In this document: piece after piece, positions 10,201 to 21,603 of the stretch
Layout of the letters: every line of letters begins with the position of its first letter
Numbering within the stretch: position 1 is the stretch's first letter
Origin: Pisolithus tinctorius
Taxonomy: Eukaryota; Basidiomycota; Agaricomycetes; Boletales; Pisolithaceae
Reading direction: 5' to 3'
NCBI GenBank assembly: GCA_024663395.1
Contig: JANFAH010000025.1
Location: forward strand, 496,001 to 560,000
DNA: 64,000 bases
Notes under the pieces: generated by a model
Told to the model about the DNA's origin: nothing
Databases searched by the model: none
What the model saw: only the letters and a program-made list of their open reading frames with translations
Program-made: the position numbers and the translations under genes

Positions 10201-12535
10201 TTCGCGAATGATCAGTTAGGAAGTCATAAAAGGATGCATGGAGAGGTCGAACAGGAGATGAGCCGTCAGCAATACCACCCAGCACTGGAGCCATGAACTG
10301 AAGGATTATGACTACATCATAGTGGTCTTCTTTACTGGGGAAGAGGCTGCGCATATGATTCAACGCCACCAGGGGCAAAGGTTCCAACATCGTCAGAAGC
10401 TGCTGCATGACAGAGCGGAACCGCAGAAATGGTGTCCCTGACTTCGGCACGACGCTGCCTAGGATGGTAGCATACATGCCATCCAAAAGTGTCTTCCCCT
10501 CGTCCGATGGCATGGCTATTAGGCTCTTGAATCGTTCTTCTACAGTTTCACCAAAGGCACGATTTGGGTCGACAAATTCGCAGGCCAGACGTGCCCACTC
10601 GAACAAGCCATTCGACTTGTGAACAATCTGCTGTATCTCCGTAGGCCCAATACTGTCTTTGAGACTAAGAAGTTCCTTGGAAACGAATAGAGTGATGTCA
10701 CGCTGCGCCAGCTCTGCGGGGACATCGTCCAGACACATCGGTCTGACGTTCATGGCATCCCTTAGAGCACGTTCAATGTCCGGTAAAGCTCGGGACGTTA
10801 GCAAGATGCGAAAATTCGGCGGCATGTTTGCGGCTTCCTTCGACGTCAGAAGCGACAGAATATGCTTCCTCGATAAGACCTCTCCGCTTTCGTCCAACGC
10901 ATCGATCACCACCACTACATTCCCAACAATAGAACCTGAAGCCTTAAACAACGGCTCCAAGATCAGTTTTTGCCACTGTTGCAACAAGTCGGACGTCGTC
11001 TTCAGGGAGAGGTCTTCAGCGAGAACACGACCTAATGCTCGTCGAAACGCGGGGTAACGGCCGGCCAGATCATGGGAAATGGTCGTCAGCATCTTCTCCT
11101 CCCGACGCTCAGCCTGCCTGTCACGGGCAAAACAAAAGCAAGACCCAAGCCCTCCCACATCCTTGAACCAGGATGCAATGGTATGGGCGATCGCAGATTT
11201 GCCCCTTCCAGCCTGCCCGTGAAGCCATAAAATCCGTCGTGCGTCGGGGTGAGTATCATTGACCCAGTTGATGATGTCCTGCAGAATCTCAGTCCTCGTG
11301 TTCTCTAGGCATTTCTTCATCGTATTCAAGCCCGCCCCGCCTGCGTAAGCCATGCCCTCCATGTTCAGGTCCTCGAGAACGCGATACACGTTGATCTGGA
11401 TGTCCCGGGTCTGGCAGTCGCGGTATTGCTGCACCAACTCATCTAGAGCCTTGGTGTAGTTGTTGATGGCAGTCTGCGTCTCGGACATTATGTTCTTTCC
11501 GAGTCTCTTCCCTGAGAAAGGATGAGGTCAAAATCTCAAAGAGACAGAAATAGACGTACAAAAGTTTGTTGTTTCTGAATAATCTCTGATGAACTGCGCA
11601 CAGGCATTGATTACCTGCGCGATTTTGGCCAAGGGGACTCTCATGGTATCAATGTTCTTGATGGTGTCGTCTTTCAAAAGGAAAGCGTACACAGAGCCGA
11701 CTTTTTTCAAGAGCTCCGAAATCGCACTATCGAGGTTCGCTTGCGTAATGATCAACTGGCGCATGGGTGGTGTGAGTAAAGAAAGTAGATAAAGAACTCG
11801 TAGTCATACTTGGGAAGCGGCCGTGAGAATGCTCAGCGCTATCTGGGCGTAGGGGTGGACCTGCGCGGGATTGTTCAGTTGCGAGATAGATGCCAGAACA
11901 ACCTACGCACGTTTGCAATAGTGGTGACTACACTGTTAAAGATCTTAAGAGGTTGGAGATAGTTGCTACTCAAGTTCCCAAGGTCAGCAACTGCGGTACT
12001 GGTCTGTGCGACAATGTCGACAGCGATTTCGCCAGCACGTGGGATCGGTTTTATGCTCTCGACAAGTTGTCGAGCAACATCGAGGTCATCACCCACCGAA
12101 ACTGGATCAGGATCAGGACCTGCTTTACTGGGCAGCTCTCGAGTCTGAAAGATGGACGCTTAGCATCGTTGCAGTGCCGGACGTCGTAGATCACATACAT
12201 CAACATCTTGGGCAACTTGTCGTGGTTCGGGGTCTTCCTGGGCCCCTTCAGATACAATGGGATCAGCAGAGGAACTTGACGGGCCTCTGTGAGACCGGAT
12301 GAAGCGACTTTTCATAGCGGCCAGTTTGCCCTTGAAACCATGGCCCGAATGCCCAGGATTCGATGCAATGCCTCCAACAGGAACCCCGGACTGCCCTTGA
12401 GACTTGTGTTTGACCGATCCATTAGTCTGGTGCGCTGGCAAGAAATAGATTGCTTACTGGAGGGACGTTAGGCGCTGATGATGGTGACTTTCCAATGTAC
12501 GGGAAACGACGTTTCTTTGGCTGGAGTCTGGCCAT
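7253..12535 (-). pseudogene. NACHT-WD40 NLR, copy A, N-terminal frameshifts
   Basis: A STAND-class NLR of the fungal non-self recognition type. Exons, from homology to copy B and splice sites, are 12535-12199, 12144-11810, 11755-11560, 11512-9845, 9791-7625 and 7560-7253. Exons 2-4 carry a helical N-terminal region. The NACHT domain has Walker A GQAGRGKS and Walker B VVVIDALDES. Exon 5 has 14 near-identical WD40 repeats plus a degenerate one, and exon 6 a conserved tail (DGWIRGPQGRLLLW). Exon 1 has one extra base near 12440 and exon 2 lacks one near 11898; each leads to a stop. An in-frame ATG at 11488 would still give an uninterrupted NACHT-WD40 protein without the N-terminal domain. The last codons also differ from B (TAG for CAG). 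Confidence 0.8.
7655..9560 (-). repeat. WD40 tandem coding repeats of NLR-A
   Basis: Direct repeats with a 129 bp period encode 43-residue WD40 units. I count 14 full units and one degenerate terminal unit. Almost all bases are identical from unit to unit; variation concentrates at the two residues after GHT and at the residue after VSGS. The array is essentially without CpG, with one clear exception near 8417. Confidence 0.9.
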
Positions 12536-14089
12536 TGAGGAATCGGTAGTTTGGATGTGATATGTTCTGTGAGTTGGATTGCGATGACTATGAATTAGAT
12601 TGCAATGTCGTTCGAGTATTGAGACGAGCAGTTGAGACGAGCAGTGGTAGTTGCGTGCTGTGTAGGATTCTGGTGCACACGTGTGAATGGGTAGCCGTCT
12701 CTCTGCCGGCTCTGGTAGCCACGCTCAACGCTCGTTCTCCTGTCTCTGTCCCCTTCCCGCCTTGCACGCCTCCCCTTTCCATCTCATCAAACTCCTTTCG
12801 CTTGGGCGTCGACCTTTTCCATCCCGCCTTGCATGCCCCTGTGGAGAGCGTCACAACGGATGGTCGTCATCGAACGGCAGCAACGGCTGGGGATAACAAA
12901 CAAGAAGTAATCGAGGCATCTGGTATCTGAGGTAGACGCCATAGGTAAGTCACCCTAAATGCACCGCTGCGCTACAACACCATTGTCGTACGAAGCATGC
13001 AGAGACTTGCCTTCCACCATCCTCACTCGGACTCCCCCACAGCCCTGTGTCTGCACACGATTGAATTTATGAGTTGTACTAACTCTCCACTGAATAGCAA
13101 GTAGCTCGGCCAAGACGCTGCGATCCGCGAAATGCCACGGTTCCCAGCTTAGGCATCGTCGACCGATAACACATCGTCCCAGGATTTCCGCTGTGCTACG
13201 CGCAAGTCTCCCATTTCTTCGTGATAGTATTCTGCACTTTTCTCAATGTCGTCTTGCGTTCGAGACAGTCACTAATTCCACTGCAAACTTAGTTCCGCAA
13301 TTCTCCGTAGATACTCTTTCTCTAACATCAGTTCTGGCGCATATCCCTAAGTACCGTTCACCTGGCCTGTGTCACCCGGAAACTATTGACCTCACGTTCG
13401 AGCATGATATAGAACGAGAATTCGCAGAACATACCGCTCGCTATGATGACCTCGTCAACTATTCTCCGAGGCATCACGCGAAGACAGTCCTTCGAGACAA
13501 GGTTGGCATTCGCACCGATTGCGCTTGGAATAAGTGCGGCTCATCCATGGTCATTGAGTTGATGCTTCTCACTAGCCTTTTTTATGAGGGCATGTAGGAT
13601 CGCCTCGAACGGAGTGCAGTGGTTTTCCTTCACCCTGATTGCGTGGCGGCTTTGGCACGTTGGAGGGAGGAGCCTTTGGAGGATGTTTCTGGGAAGCGCC
13701 GAACTTTTTAGGTCTATTATCAGCAGAGGCACCAATCCGCAAAGGATCAATTAACTCCTATGCCGCTTTCCAACGAAAGATGATGGATGCTACCGGACCA
13801 GTTCGGTCGGTAACTTCCTATCTCGTTGGCTAGTGAACTGCCATATCCTTGTAGACTTTCCCTCGCTCTTACACATGGGTTTATGAGTATCCAGAGCTTG
13901 AAAGATGCAATATTGTGGTTGTAACATTGTTGAGCTTCGAATTGTCAAACACCTTCTTGTTTTCCTAGTAGCGGAATGCTGTCTGACTCTAGGGGGGTGA
14001 CACGCGCATTCTCAGTGACGAAACTGCGTGAATTAACATTCCACCTTGTGCGTCGCTACACTAGAGTCGGGAATAGTATCCAACGGAAC
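12536..14089. other. Duplicated sequence, no gene recognised
   Basis: The segment is present again at 49367-49489 plus 59159-60560, so it belongs to the duplicated block. It is CpG-rich. The first few hundred bases upstream of 12535 would hold the promoter of NLR-A; no defined motif was identified. A plus-strand open frame at 13193-13597 and a minus-strand frame (about 13600-13870) are partly shared with the other copy but contain differences that break them and match no family I recognise. Confidence 0.4.
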
Positions 14090-15055
14090 GGGTCGTATCT
14101 CAGGTCCCTCCATCATTCTGCCTGGCTGCATCGTAGCAGCACTCGGGATAGGTATCCCACACAATCACCCCGCCCCCATGAATATGGGTATGATGTGCGC
14201 TCTCTTCGCCTGTCCCAGACGGCGGAGGGGGACCCTCGTATAGGATAGATCCGAAGGGAAAATGTTGGATGACGAGAAGTTTGCCTAGTACCTCCGCTGC
14301 GTACACTTTGATCATTCCTGAGCTGAGCTTTTCCCGTGTGTTTATCTGTACAAGGTATTTGAGAAAGGGAAATGCGGTACTTGAGTTTTGAGTAAATGGG
14401 ATTACGGAAGACCACTTACAGCTGAAACGTCGTCTAACATAGGAGAGCCCCATCAGAGAGACGCAGCTTTTATCTGAAACGATAATTGGAACTACGGCCG
14501 ACGGTGACACATATGAGGACAGACAGACGGAATTGATAAACTTGATACAAGCAAAGTACGTATAGTCATTTGCAAACTCGTGAACAACCTCGTTATCATG
14601 GATCGCTTTTCGCCGGAGCTACTTGTGTCCTGCACATGGCCGATCAACGTCGAACGGAACGCCCAAACGGCAACACATACGGACATACCTCTTAGCTAAG
14701 CATATCCAAACAGGAATGGCAGAAAGGGGTGGTCTTCATCGACCAGAGATTGTGCATTACCTGCATATAAGTAAGGTACGTTCTTTGAACAATGCATTCC
14801 CCTCCAGCGGCGACAGCGAAACATACTTCCAGAGCGCCAGAATGACCAACGCAACTCGGTCGTTTTCGCTAACAACATCGACTCGTTCTAAACACATGGG
14901 AAAGACATAAGACTCTACCTGAGCGACGAGTCGTTCGCACTCACAGCCAACATAAAAAGTTCAGCTCCATTCTGCATCCATAATCGATCTGTTTGCGGTT
15001 GTCCGAGGTGCCGGAGTCGTTGCCAAGCATATAGTCGGTTCTTGTCCTCTCTCAT
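14090..15055 (-). pseudogene. PTPA-like pseudogene, copy A
   Basis: Minus-strand exons match the phosphotyrosyl phosphatase activator (PTPA/Rrd) family, a peptidyl-prolyl isomerase-like activator of PP2A. In order one reads DNRKQIDYG and MELNFLCWL (about 14990), DRVALVIL (about 14860), EDHPFLPFLFGYA (about 14725), KAIHDNEVV (about 14610), SPMLDDVSA (about 14440), SSGMIKVYAAEVLGK (about 14310) and QHFPFGSIL, with a CC-containing tail. Introns are about 50 bp with GT..AG borders. Stops replace Gln (GYA-TAG), a residue after GHK (TAG) and an expected Arg (TGA, SL-stop-WGSP), so it is broken. The second copy at 60567-61530 has different defects. Confidence 0.6.
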
Positions 15056-15067
15056 CAGGTAGACATT

Positions 15068-15700
15068 CTAGTAGCATGGCATACCTTCACGCACCTTGAT
15101 AGACGCACCACTCATTTTTGCATCTACATCCTTTTTCATTCCTGTCGCTTTCTCCTTCTCGGCTCTCTTCCTATGCATTTCTCGAAGGATGTACGTTGTT
15201 TTCTTTTGTCCTTCCAACAAATCGTCTCTGTTACCCTGCTCGTCTCCATCAATCTTGCGCAACACCACCACACGAGCATGAAGTGTTTCCCTAAGCACTG
15301 GTTACCGCTCTCGGTGCGAGGTATCTGTCGATCGTTCACAATTTTCTTCCGCCACGTAGCTGCATTGCGTCGTCCCATTCATTGTCGTCCTCACTCTCAT
15401 CTCCAGAGTCGAAAAGTGACGAATGCATAGGCGTTTTCACTTGTCTGCTGTTCTAGAATTTTCGAGCTGAATGGCAACTGCGAGTTGAAGGTCCATGGTA
15501 GACGGATAGTCTGCTGGGTCGAGCTGCACAAAATGACGCACACGAGCCAAACCTAACATTACAACGTAGAAAAATCCCGCATACATCCATACCTTTCGTG
15601 CCGTGCCGTCTTGTTTTTGCTACCTACTAGAAACAAGGGTACTAGCACGAAAAATATGATCACGAGGTACGGCGGCACTTGTGGACCGCCTGCATTGTGG
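15068..15700 (-). pseudogene. Unrecognised small gene remnant, copy A
   Basis: The minus strand shows a possible membrane segment (YLVIIFFVLVPLFLVG, about 15640), an intron-like stretch with GTATGG donor and GTGCAG acceptor, an acidic block with GDESEDD (about 15405), and a lysine-rich end (RAEKEKATGMKKDVDAK, about 15110). The same blocks occur at 61600-62130. Frames change between blocks, so either introns or frameshifts separate them. It sits just upstream of the PTPA-like remnant on the same strand. I do not recognise the family. Confidence 0.3.
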
Positions 15701-15719
15701 TATTTGACGAAATAGTGTT

Positions 15720-16380
15720 ACGGAGGGCCACCGTGAGTTTCGATGGAGATGTGAGGGTCGTCGGCTGGTGTTCGTCGCCTCGATGGACCCGCCAACTGGG
15801 CTGGTTCTGAACGGGTGCTCTGCTGTCCAGGAACCACCGATACCGGCGCCGGGCTACTAGTCTTGATCAACAACAACAATGTCACAACACTTGTTCTGGG
15901 CAGAGCCTCGCAACGAACCATTATCCAACGAAATGTAGGCTGGACGTCTGGAGGGCTCTTGTTAGTGGAGAGATGGGAAGGAGCGGAGCAGTGGTAGTTG
16001 GGACAAGGGCTGTCACGCTTGACCCGGCAAGTATAGAAAGCGTGTCAGTGAGGTGCTGACGGATTCCAAGCAACTTGCCATACCCACAAAAGAGAATAAG
16101 CATTTTATAGTGCGAGTTCCAACCCTCCGAAATCAAAGTTATTTTGTGTCCCTCTTTAGCCATGGCGCGCTCGCTTACAACACTTGTTGAAGTGATAGGT
16201 TACGACCATCTACATACTGGCTACGTAACATAGGTATGAGAAGTGATTGGTCTTAGGGGTTCGTGTTCTTGTTTTGTGTGTGCTAAAGTCCTGAAGTTAA
16301 TGAATAGGAAGAACGTACAAGAAGCTGTTGAATCGCTGCCAGTGCATCTGTGCCCGGCACTGGGGTGGGTCTAGCACATG
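15720..16380. other. Part-duplicated, part-unique sequence before tryptophan synthase copy 2
   Basis: Positions 15720-15835 match 62140-62240 and about 42880-42965. From about 15840 to 16370 the sequence has no counterpart in the other copies, while the equivalent alpha-subunit part (62240-62800) is missing here. It is therefore a replacement or insertion of about 530 bp. A minus-strand frame (16163-15921) is open but matches nothing I know, and no terminal repeats were found. Confidence 0.35.
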
Positions 16381-16429
16381 CCATTAGATCATGAATCCAA
16401 AGAAAACTCATTGATGGTCCTATAGCCTG

Positions 16430-18365
16430 TCCTATGTCCCTTTCATAGCACTGTCAACGTCCCGCACCGACTTGGCTTCCGTCGCAGATTCCTTCATTTA
16501 TGTCGTTTCGCGTGAAAGTTCTCCCTTTATATCAGTTGGTTGTTATCGGAATGTGTATATCGCATCTCCCAGATGGGATCCACCGGCTCCTCTGTCCAAG
16601 GGTTCGTGAACAGCGAGTTTCCCGACATCATCGCTCGTATCTGCAAGCACGCTTTCATACCCCTTGCCGTGGGTTTCGGAGTTACTACGCAGGTTCACTT
16701 TGATGCCGTCGTCGAAGCTGGAGCTCATGGCGTCGTCGTTGGGAGTCGCATGGTCTCCCTCATCAAAGAAGCGCCGGCCGGTCAAGTTCCTCAGGTAGTC
16801 GAGAACTTCTGCAGAGGATTCAAGGGATCATCGCCCTCCAACTCCTCCACTGCCGGAGTTCAGAGTTCGCAACATCATTACCCGGTCGTTGCCGTGATAT
16901 CTCGACCGACTGGAATGACACTTCTCCTCCCGCGCTTCGGCCAGTATGTACTGGAAGCGCGTTATGACTGTCTCCTCGAGTTAGAGGAGGCCTCCAACGC
17001 TACGCGGAATGATCCAATGTTCTGGGATGAGCTCGAAAGCCACTATGGTCACATGAACCGCCCTTCGAAGCTATACTTTGCAGAAAGTCTGACCAAGTAT
17101 GCTAATAGTGCACAGATTTGGCTGAAACGAGAGGATCTGTAGGTGTCCGCTAATCACACAGTTCAATCGGTCTGATTTCATGCTTTTACGGCAACCATAT
17201 AGGGTCACATAAAATCAATAGCGCGGTTGGCCGGGTGCGCGTTGGCCCGTTCCTTTCAATGTTTTAGGCTGACCGTCAGCCAAGATCCTGTTGACTAGAG
17301 GTCTCGGCAAAACTCGCGTTATTGCAAACATGGGTGCCGGTCAACATGGTGTGGCGACTGCGACCGTGTGTGTCCGTTTCGGGATGGAGTGCGTCATCGA
17401 TATGGGTGCCGAGGATGTAAGGAGACAAGCTCTAAACGTCTTCCATATGAAGATGCTTGGCGCCAAGGTACCCAACTTGCCATGCAATCAATCAAGCTAC
17501 TAATTAAGTTCTACTCAGGTCGTGCCCGTCCAGTCGGGTTCGAAGACACTGAAGGACGCTGTTAACGAAGCGATAAGATTGGGTCACGAACCTTGCTACA
17601 ACCCACTCCCTCATCGGATCCTGTTTCGGCCCTCATCCATTCCCGACTATTGTCCGCGACTATCAAAAGGTGATCGGATGTGAAATCAAAGCAAAGATGA
17701 AGGAGGCGACAGGGAAACTTCCGGTTGTGGTTGTCGCCTGCGCTGGAGGCAGCAGCAATGCCATTGGGTCCTTTTGCAAGTTCATCCCGGATACATCTGT
17801 GCACCTCGTGGGTGTTGAGGCAGGAGGCGAGGCTGAGTATATGGATAAATTTGTCGTCCTTGTGTACTAACTCCCGGCAAGGTATTGACGGTGATCGTCG
17901 CAGTGCCACCCTGGCTGGAGGCAACCCGGGTGTCCTACATGGAGTTCGAACGTATGTCCTGCCAGACCCTGCTGGTCAAATCGTAGAAACACACTCTATC
18001 AGTGCTGGATTGGATTATCCTGGTGTTGGACTGGAACATTCCTGGTTGAAAGACAGCAAATGTGCTGAGTATGTCGTTGCGACAGACGAGGAAGCTTTAA
18101 GAGGATTCTGTCTGTGCATTCAGCTCAAGGTTATCATTCCAGGTTAGTGTTCTTTGATTATGGAGGGGGCATGTGTGGGAGGGCATTTGCTGAGCAAAGA
18201 CACTTGCCAAGGAAACCAACCTAGTTATTGCAAATGTTATGTTTACCAGTTTCTCCTACCTCTGTTGACACACTGGAATACAGTGCCTCTCTGGGAGAGG
18301 TGACAAAGACATAGAACAGATCTCCCAGTCCTTTCCCAGAAAATGGGCTGATTGCCTTGAGACTC
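16430..18365 (+). pseudogene. Tryptophan synthase (fused alpha-beta), copy 2
   Basis: Fungal tryptophan synthase joins indole-glycerol phosphate cleavage (alpha) and PLP-dependent tryptophan formation (beta) in one protein. Readable here: alpha end YVPFIA, DSFIYVVSR, intron, MGSTGSSVQG, PLAVGFGV and AHGVVVGSRMV; the linker; then beta PRFGQYV, NRPSKLYFAESLT, IWLKRED, SHKIN with the PLP lysine (about 17212), [55 protein letters not shown] and [14 protein letters not shown]. The intron at about 17838-17880 keeps TACTAAC. Two bases are lost near 17575, the alpha N-terminus is missing, and one acceptor is gone. After about 18150 the final exon (CLSGRGDKDIEQI) continues in CpG-poor sequence. It is a clear but non-functional copy. 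Confidence 0.85.
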
Positions 18366-18975
18366 CATGACTATGCTTGCTTGTGCATGCTGAACATCTT
18401 CACCCCCTCACCTATGACTCAGCTACTCTGGATAATGCAACTCCACTAGCACCTTAGGTTGCTAGCCAAGGCAGCCCTGCAGTATATTGGCTATTCCTTT
18501 GATGCAGTGGAGCCTAGTATGGACAGCTGATTAGCCACTTGTTTGTGCTGGCTACCACGCCTGTTAAGGGTGACAGCAATAATATGATCAGACCAGGATT
18601 GCTATGCTAAACTCCCCTTTTGAAGAGCCTGTTCATTGTTTCCCAAGACTCCATCATCCTCAGTGGCACCCATCCTGAGACTGCCCATATTGTGATGAGT
18701 TCAGTGGAAGAGTGCATGGGGTACAAGGGTGAGAGGATGATACCAAAGAAAAGATGAAGTAGATTGGAGAGGGAGACAGATATTTGGGAATGCTGTACTA
18801 CAGGTTTGCAGGACCACTTGCTGTGTTGTACAACTTGTGCAGTGTGGGAGTGATTCATTCTGTCTTTCAGTGTCAAGTTTGATGTGTACCTCAAGCCTGA
18901 CAGTTCCTTTGGATTTTGGGGTGCAAAAGGCCTGGTGAATCAACTACACACAAGGTGGGCAGCTGGTGTGTCAAC
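18366..18975. other. CpG-poor sequence, no gene recognised
   Basis: Lies between the end of tryptophan synthase copy 2 and the LINE target site. It has no CpG and only low-quality open frames. I see no repeat ends or domains in it. Confidence 0.35.
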
Positions 18976-18987
18976 AAAGCATGGACA
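18976..18987 (+). repeat. LINE target-site duplication, left copy
   Basis: AAAGCATGGACA here is matched by GCATGGACA at 42296-42304, directly after the poly-A run at 42283-42295. Because the target starts with A residues, the duplication is 9 to 12 bases. This fixes both ends of the LINE. Confidence 0.7.
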
Positions 18988-19192
18988 TGGGAATGCTCCT
19001 TGACTCTGCTCCAAGTGGCACCCCAACTGGGACCCCAAAAAATTTTCCAGATCTCTCAGACCAGCCCTCAAAAGCAGAGCCCATTGCAGGCAAAGCGACA
19101 TAAAGCAGCACCCTCTCAAGATTGAGTGAACAAGCTTAAGCATTCAATCTCACCTGTAACCTGCCCAAACCCACAACACAACCCACCAGTAC

Positions 19193-20853
19193 ATGACCTC
19201 GACAGGATGGATGTCCTCGAGGTCAAGTTCCCACACCATGCCAGGACCCCTGCCAGCCCCATGCATGTTAAACCTCGGCAAGGCCACCAGAAGTGGCAGT
19301 CTCTCCCTTGAGGAAACTGTCAATGACCCAGATGCTAAAATAAAAGACTCAGAATCAGCCAGAATATTCCTAGACCAGCTCTACATGATACAGGGAGAAC
19401 TGACTACTCCAGAACACATCTCCCATGCCCTGTTCTACATCTCACAGGCAAAGGGAGTAAGCAACACCCTACAATCAGCCATCCATGCAACAGCATACCT
19501 AGTCAGAGACCTAGCAACATTGGAGATCGCTGAATCCATCACTAAAGCCATATCAGAAAGATTAGAGACCTCCATCATCACAGCCATCTCCCCTCAAGTT
19601 GCCAAAATCCTCTCAGCCTCTGAAAACTTAGCAAAAATCAACGAGGATGCTGAAATGCTAAGTAGCCACATCACTGAAAAAGTAGAATCCCTCACCAGTG
19701 CAGTCAACAGCACAGATCCCAACCAGCTAGAGAGCAAGGTCCAGGACCTGATAGCCGATGTGGGCACAATAAAGGAATCACTGGAAGACATGAAAACCTT
19801 CATAGTGACTGAAAACTGTGTCATCCCCCCAACACTGTACAGAGACATGCTAGCATCAACCCCCCCCAACCCAAACCAGATCCCCCTAGGCAAGTGACTC
19901 TCACCAGAATATGCCAAGGCCCATGCTGCCATCAAAGAAAGACAAATACTCATTGACCCTGGCAGCAACCACCACCTCTTAAACAGCACCACCTCAAGGG
20001 AAACCATTATTGACCACATCAAACAGGCATTGGAATCAGTGGACAGAATAGATGGCCTGGATATGCAACTAAAATCGATCACACAACTCCACAACAACAG
20101 CATTCTGATTGAGCTCAACAGCCAGGAAGCAGCAGTGTGGATAAAGGCAGCACCCAATAAAGAAACCTTCCTCGCAAGACTAGGAGGCAAAGCCACGATC
20201 AAAGACTGACAATACACCATCGTGATCCCCTTCCTCCCAATTGCAACTGACACCGAAAGGCCAGAAACCCTCCATGACATGGAAAGTGCAAACAACATCC
20301 TGCAAGGCTTGATCACTCAAATCAAATGGATAAAAGATCTGGCTAAACACACCCCCACCCAGCGAGTTGCACATGCACTTGCCTCTCTGACATCCCCCAA
20401 AGTCACTAACCAACTGCTTAGAGACAGACTATACTGGGGCTTCAACAGACTCTGCCCCCACAAAGACAAGAAGGAGCTGATCAGATGCTTAAAATGCCAA
20501 CATATTGGGCATTTAGCCAGAGATTGCAAACAAACAGAAGACACATGCAGCATTTGCACACAAACTCATTGTATGCAGGACTGCAACTCCACCAAACACT
20601 ACTGCATTAACTGCCAAAGTGACTCTCACCCTAGCACCGACAGAAACTGCCCAGACCTAGCCAGAAGATGCAATGCAATGGATGACTGCACCCTGGAGAA
20701 CCACATGCCATACTTCCTGACTGCTGAAGAGTGGACACATGTCGAATTGCCACCAAGACTGGCTAATCCAATCATACCAACAAGACCCCCAATGATGCAA
20801 CTGAATGCTCCAAGCCAATTCAGGCAGATGACCCTAGGAGAGGCAGCAAACAT
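19193..20853 (+). pseudogene. LINE ORF1, nucleic-acid-binding protein
   Basis: One frame runs from about 19193 to 20853 with two in-frame TGA stops (19895 and 20207). Near the C-terminus are zinc knuckle motifs: RCLKCQHIGHLARDCK (about 20490) and further Cys/His clusters (CSICTQTHCMQDC, YCINCQSDSHPS), typical of ORF1 of fungal LINEs, which binds the element RNA. At its end the frame reads GEAAN and would stop at TGA (37652) straight after the gypsy-1 insertion point; with the insertion it runs a few codons into the LTR. The exact start is uncertain because upstream methionines lie in other frames. Confidence 0.75.
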
Positions 20854-21304
20854 TGTTACGTTTCACCCCTAACTTTTCCTTTTCTGCTGTACGTTTACCT
20901 TGTTTGTGACCCGTTGGACTTAGTTTCCTTTTAGAGCCGTCTTCTCTCTGATCCGACGGCTCTCTATTTCCACCACTAGCGTTACTGGCTCGTTACATGC
21001 TTAGGACATGTGTCGTCATTGTTCAACCAATGGCATAGTTACCTCGTTACATGTGGACGCCTCATGGTCCGTTTCTGTATAGTATTTAGACTGCCGGCTC
21101 AAGTCCTGGAAACCCAGACTTGAGCTGCTCAATCATACGCAGCGTTCTCAGAACTTCGCCCTCAGTGTCCCTTACAAGGACCACTCTTACTGGCGTTGCC
21201 CTAAATCCTCTGTCATTTACAGAGGTTACTGCAGCCGTTGCTCAGTAGAAACCATAGTCTGCATTTGAGCTCTCCCTATGTCTTGACTTTGGTCGAGCAT
21301 AACA
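20854..21304 (+). repeat. Gypsy-1 5' LTR
   Basis: 451 bp, TG..CA ends, same length as the right LTR. Contains the element's promoter by position; TATTTAGA near 21080 is a weak TATA-like candidate. No tRNA primer-binding site was recognised just after 21304. Confidence 0.93.
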
Positions 21305-21603
21305 AAAGCTCAAGTCTACAGCCTTTGGCCGAATCGGTCACTGCTTAGTGAACCACCACGAACCCCCGAAACAACCGACATTGGGCACCGTTGCGACCCA
21401 CTCATGAAGAATCGTCATCTGACGAAGAACAGGAGAGCACTGTCACAGACACCTCCTCCAACGAACCCAAACAGCCAGATAGAGGTTTCACCTCTGGAAT
21501 TCTCTCGAACCTTTTCTCTCAGTCACTTGCATCGCTTGGTACCCCCATCCAGCCAAGTCCCCCACCACTCTTCCCTATACCTCCGCCCCCACCACAGATT
21601 ACG

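Noticed and set aside
16430..18365. Functional tryptophan synthase gene
   Set aside because: The alpha N-terminus is missing, two bases are lost near 17575, one splice acceptor is gone, and the last exon lies in decayed sequence.
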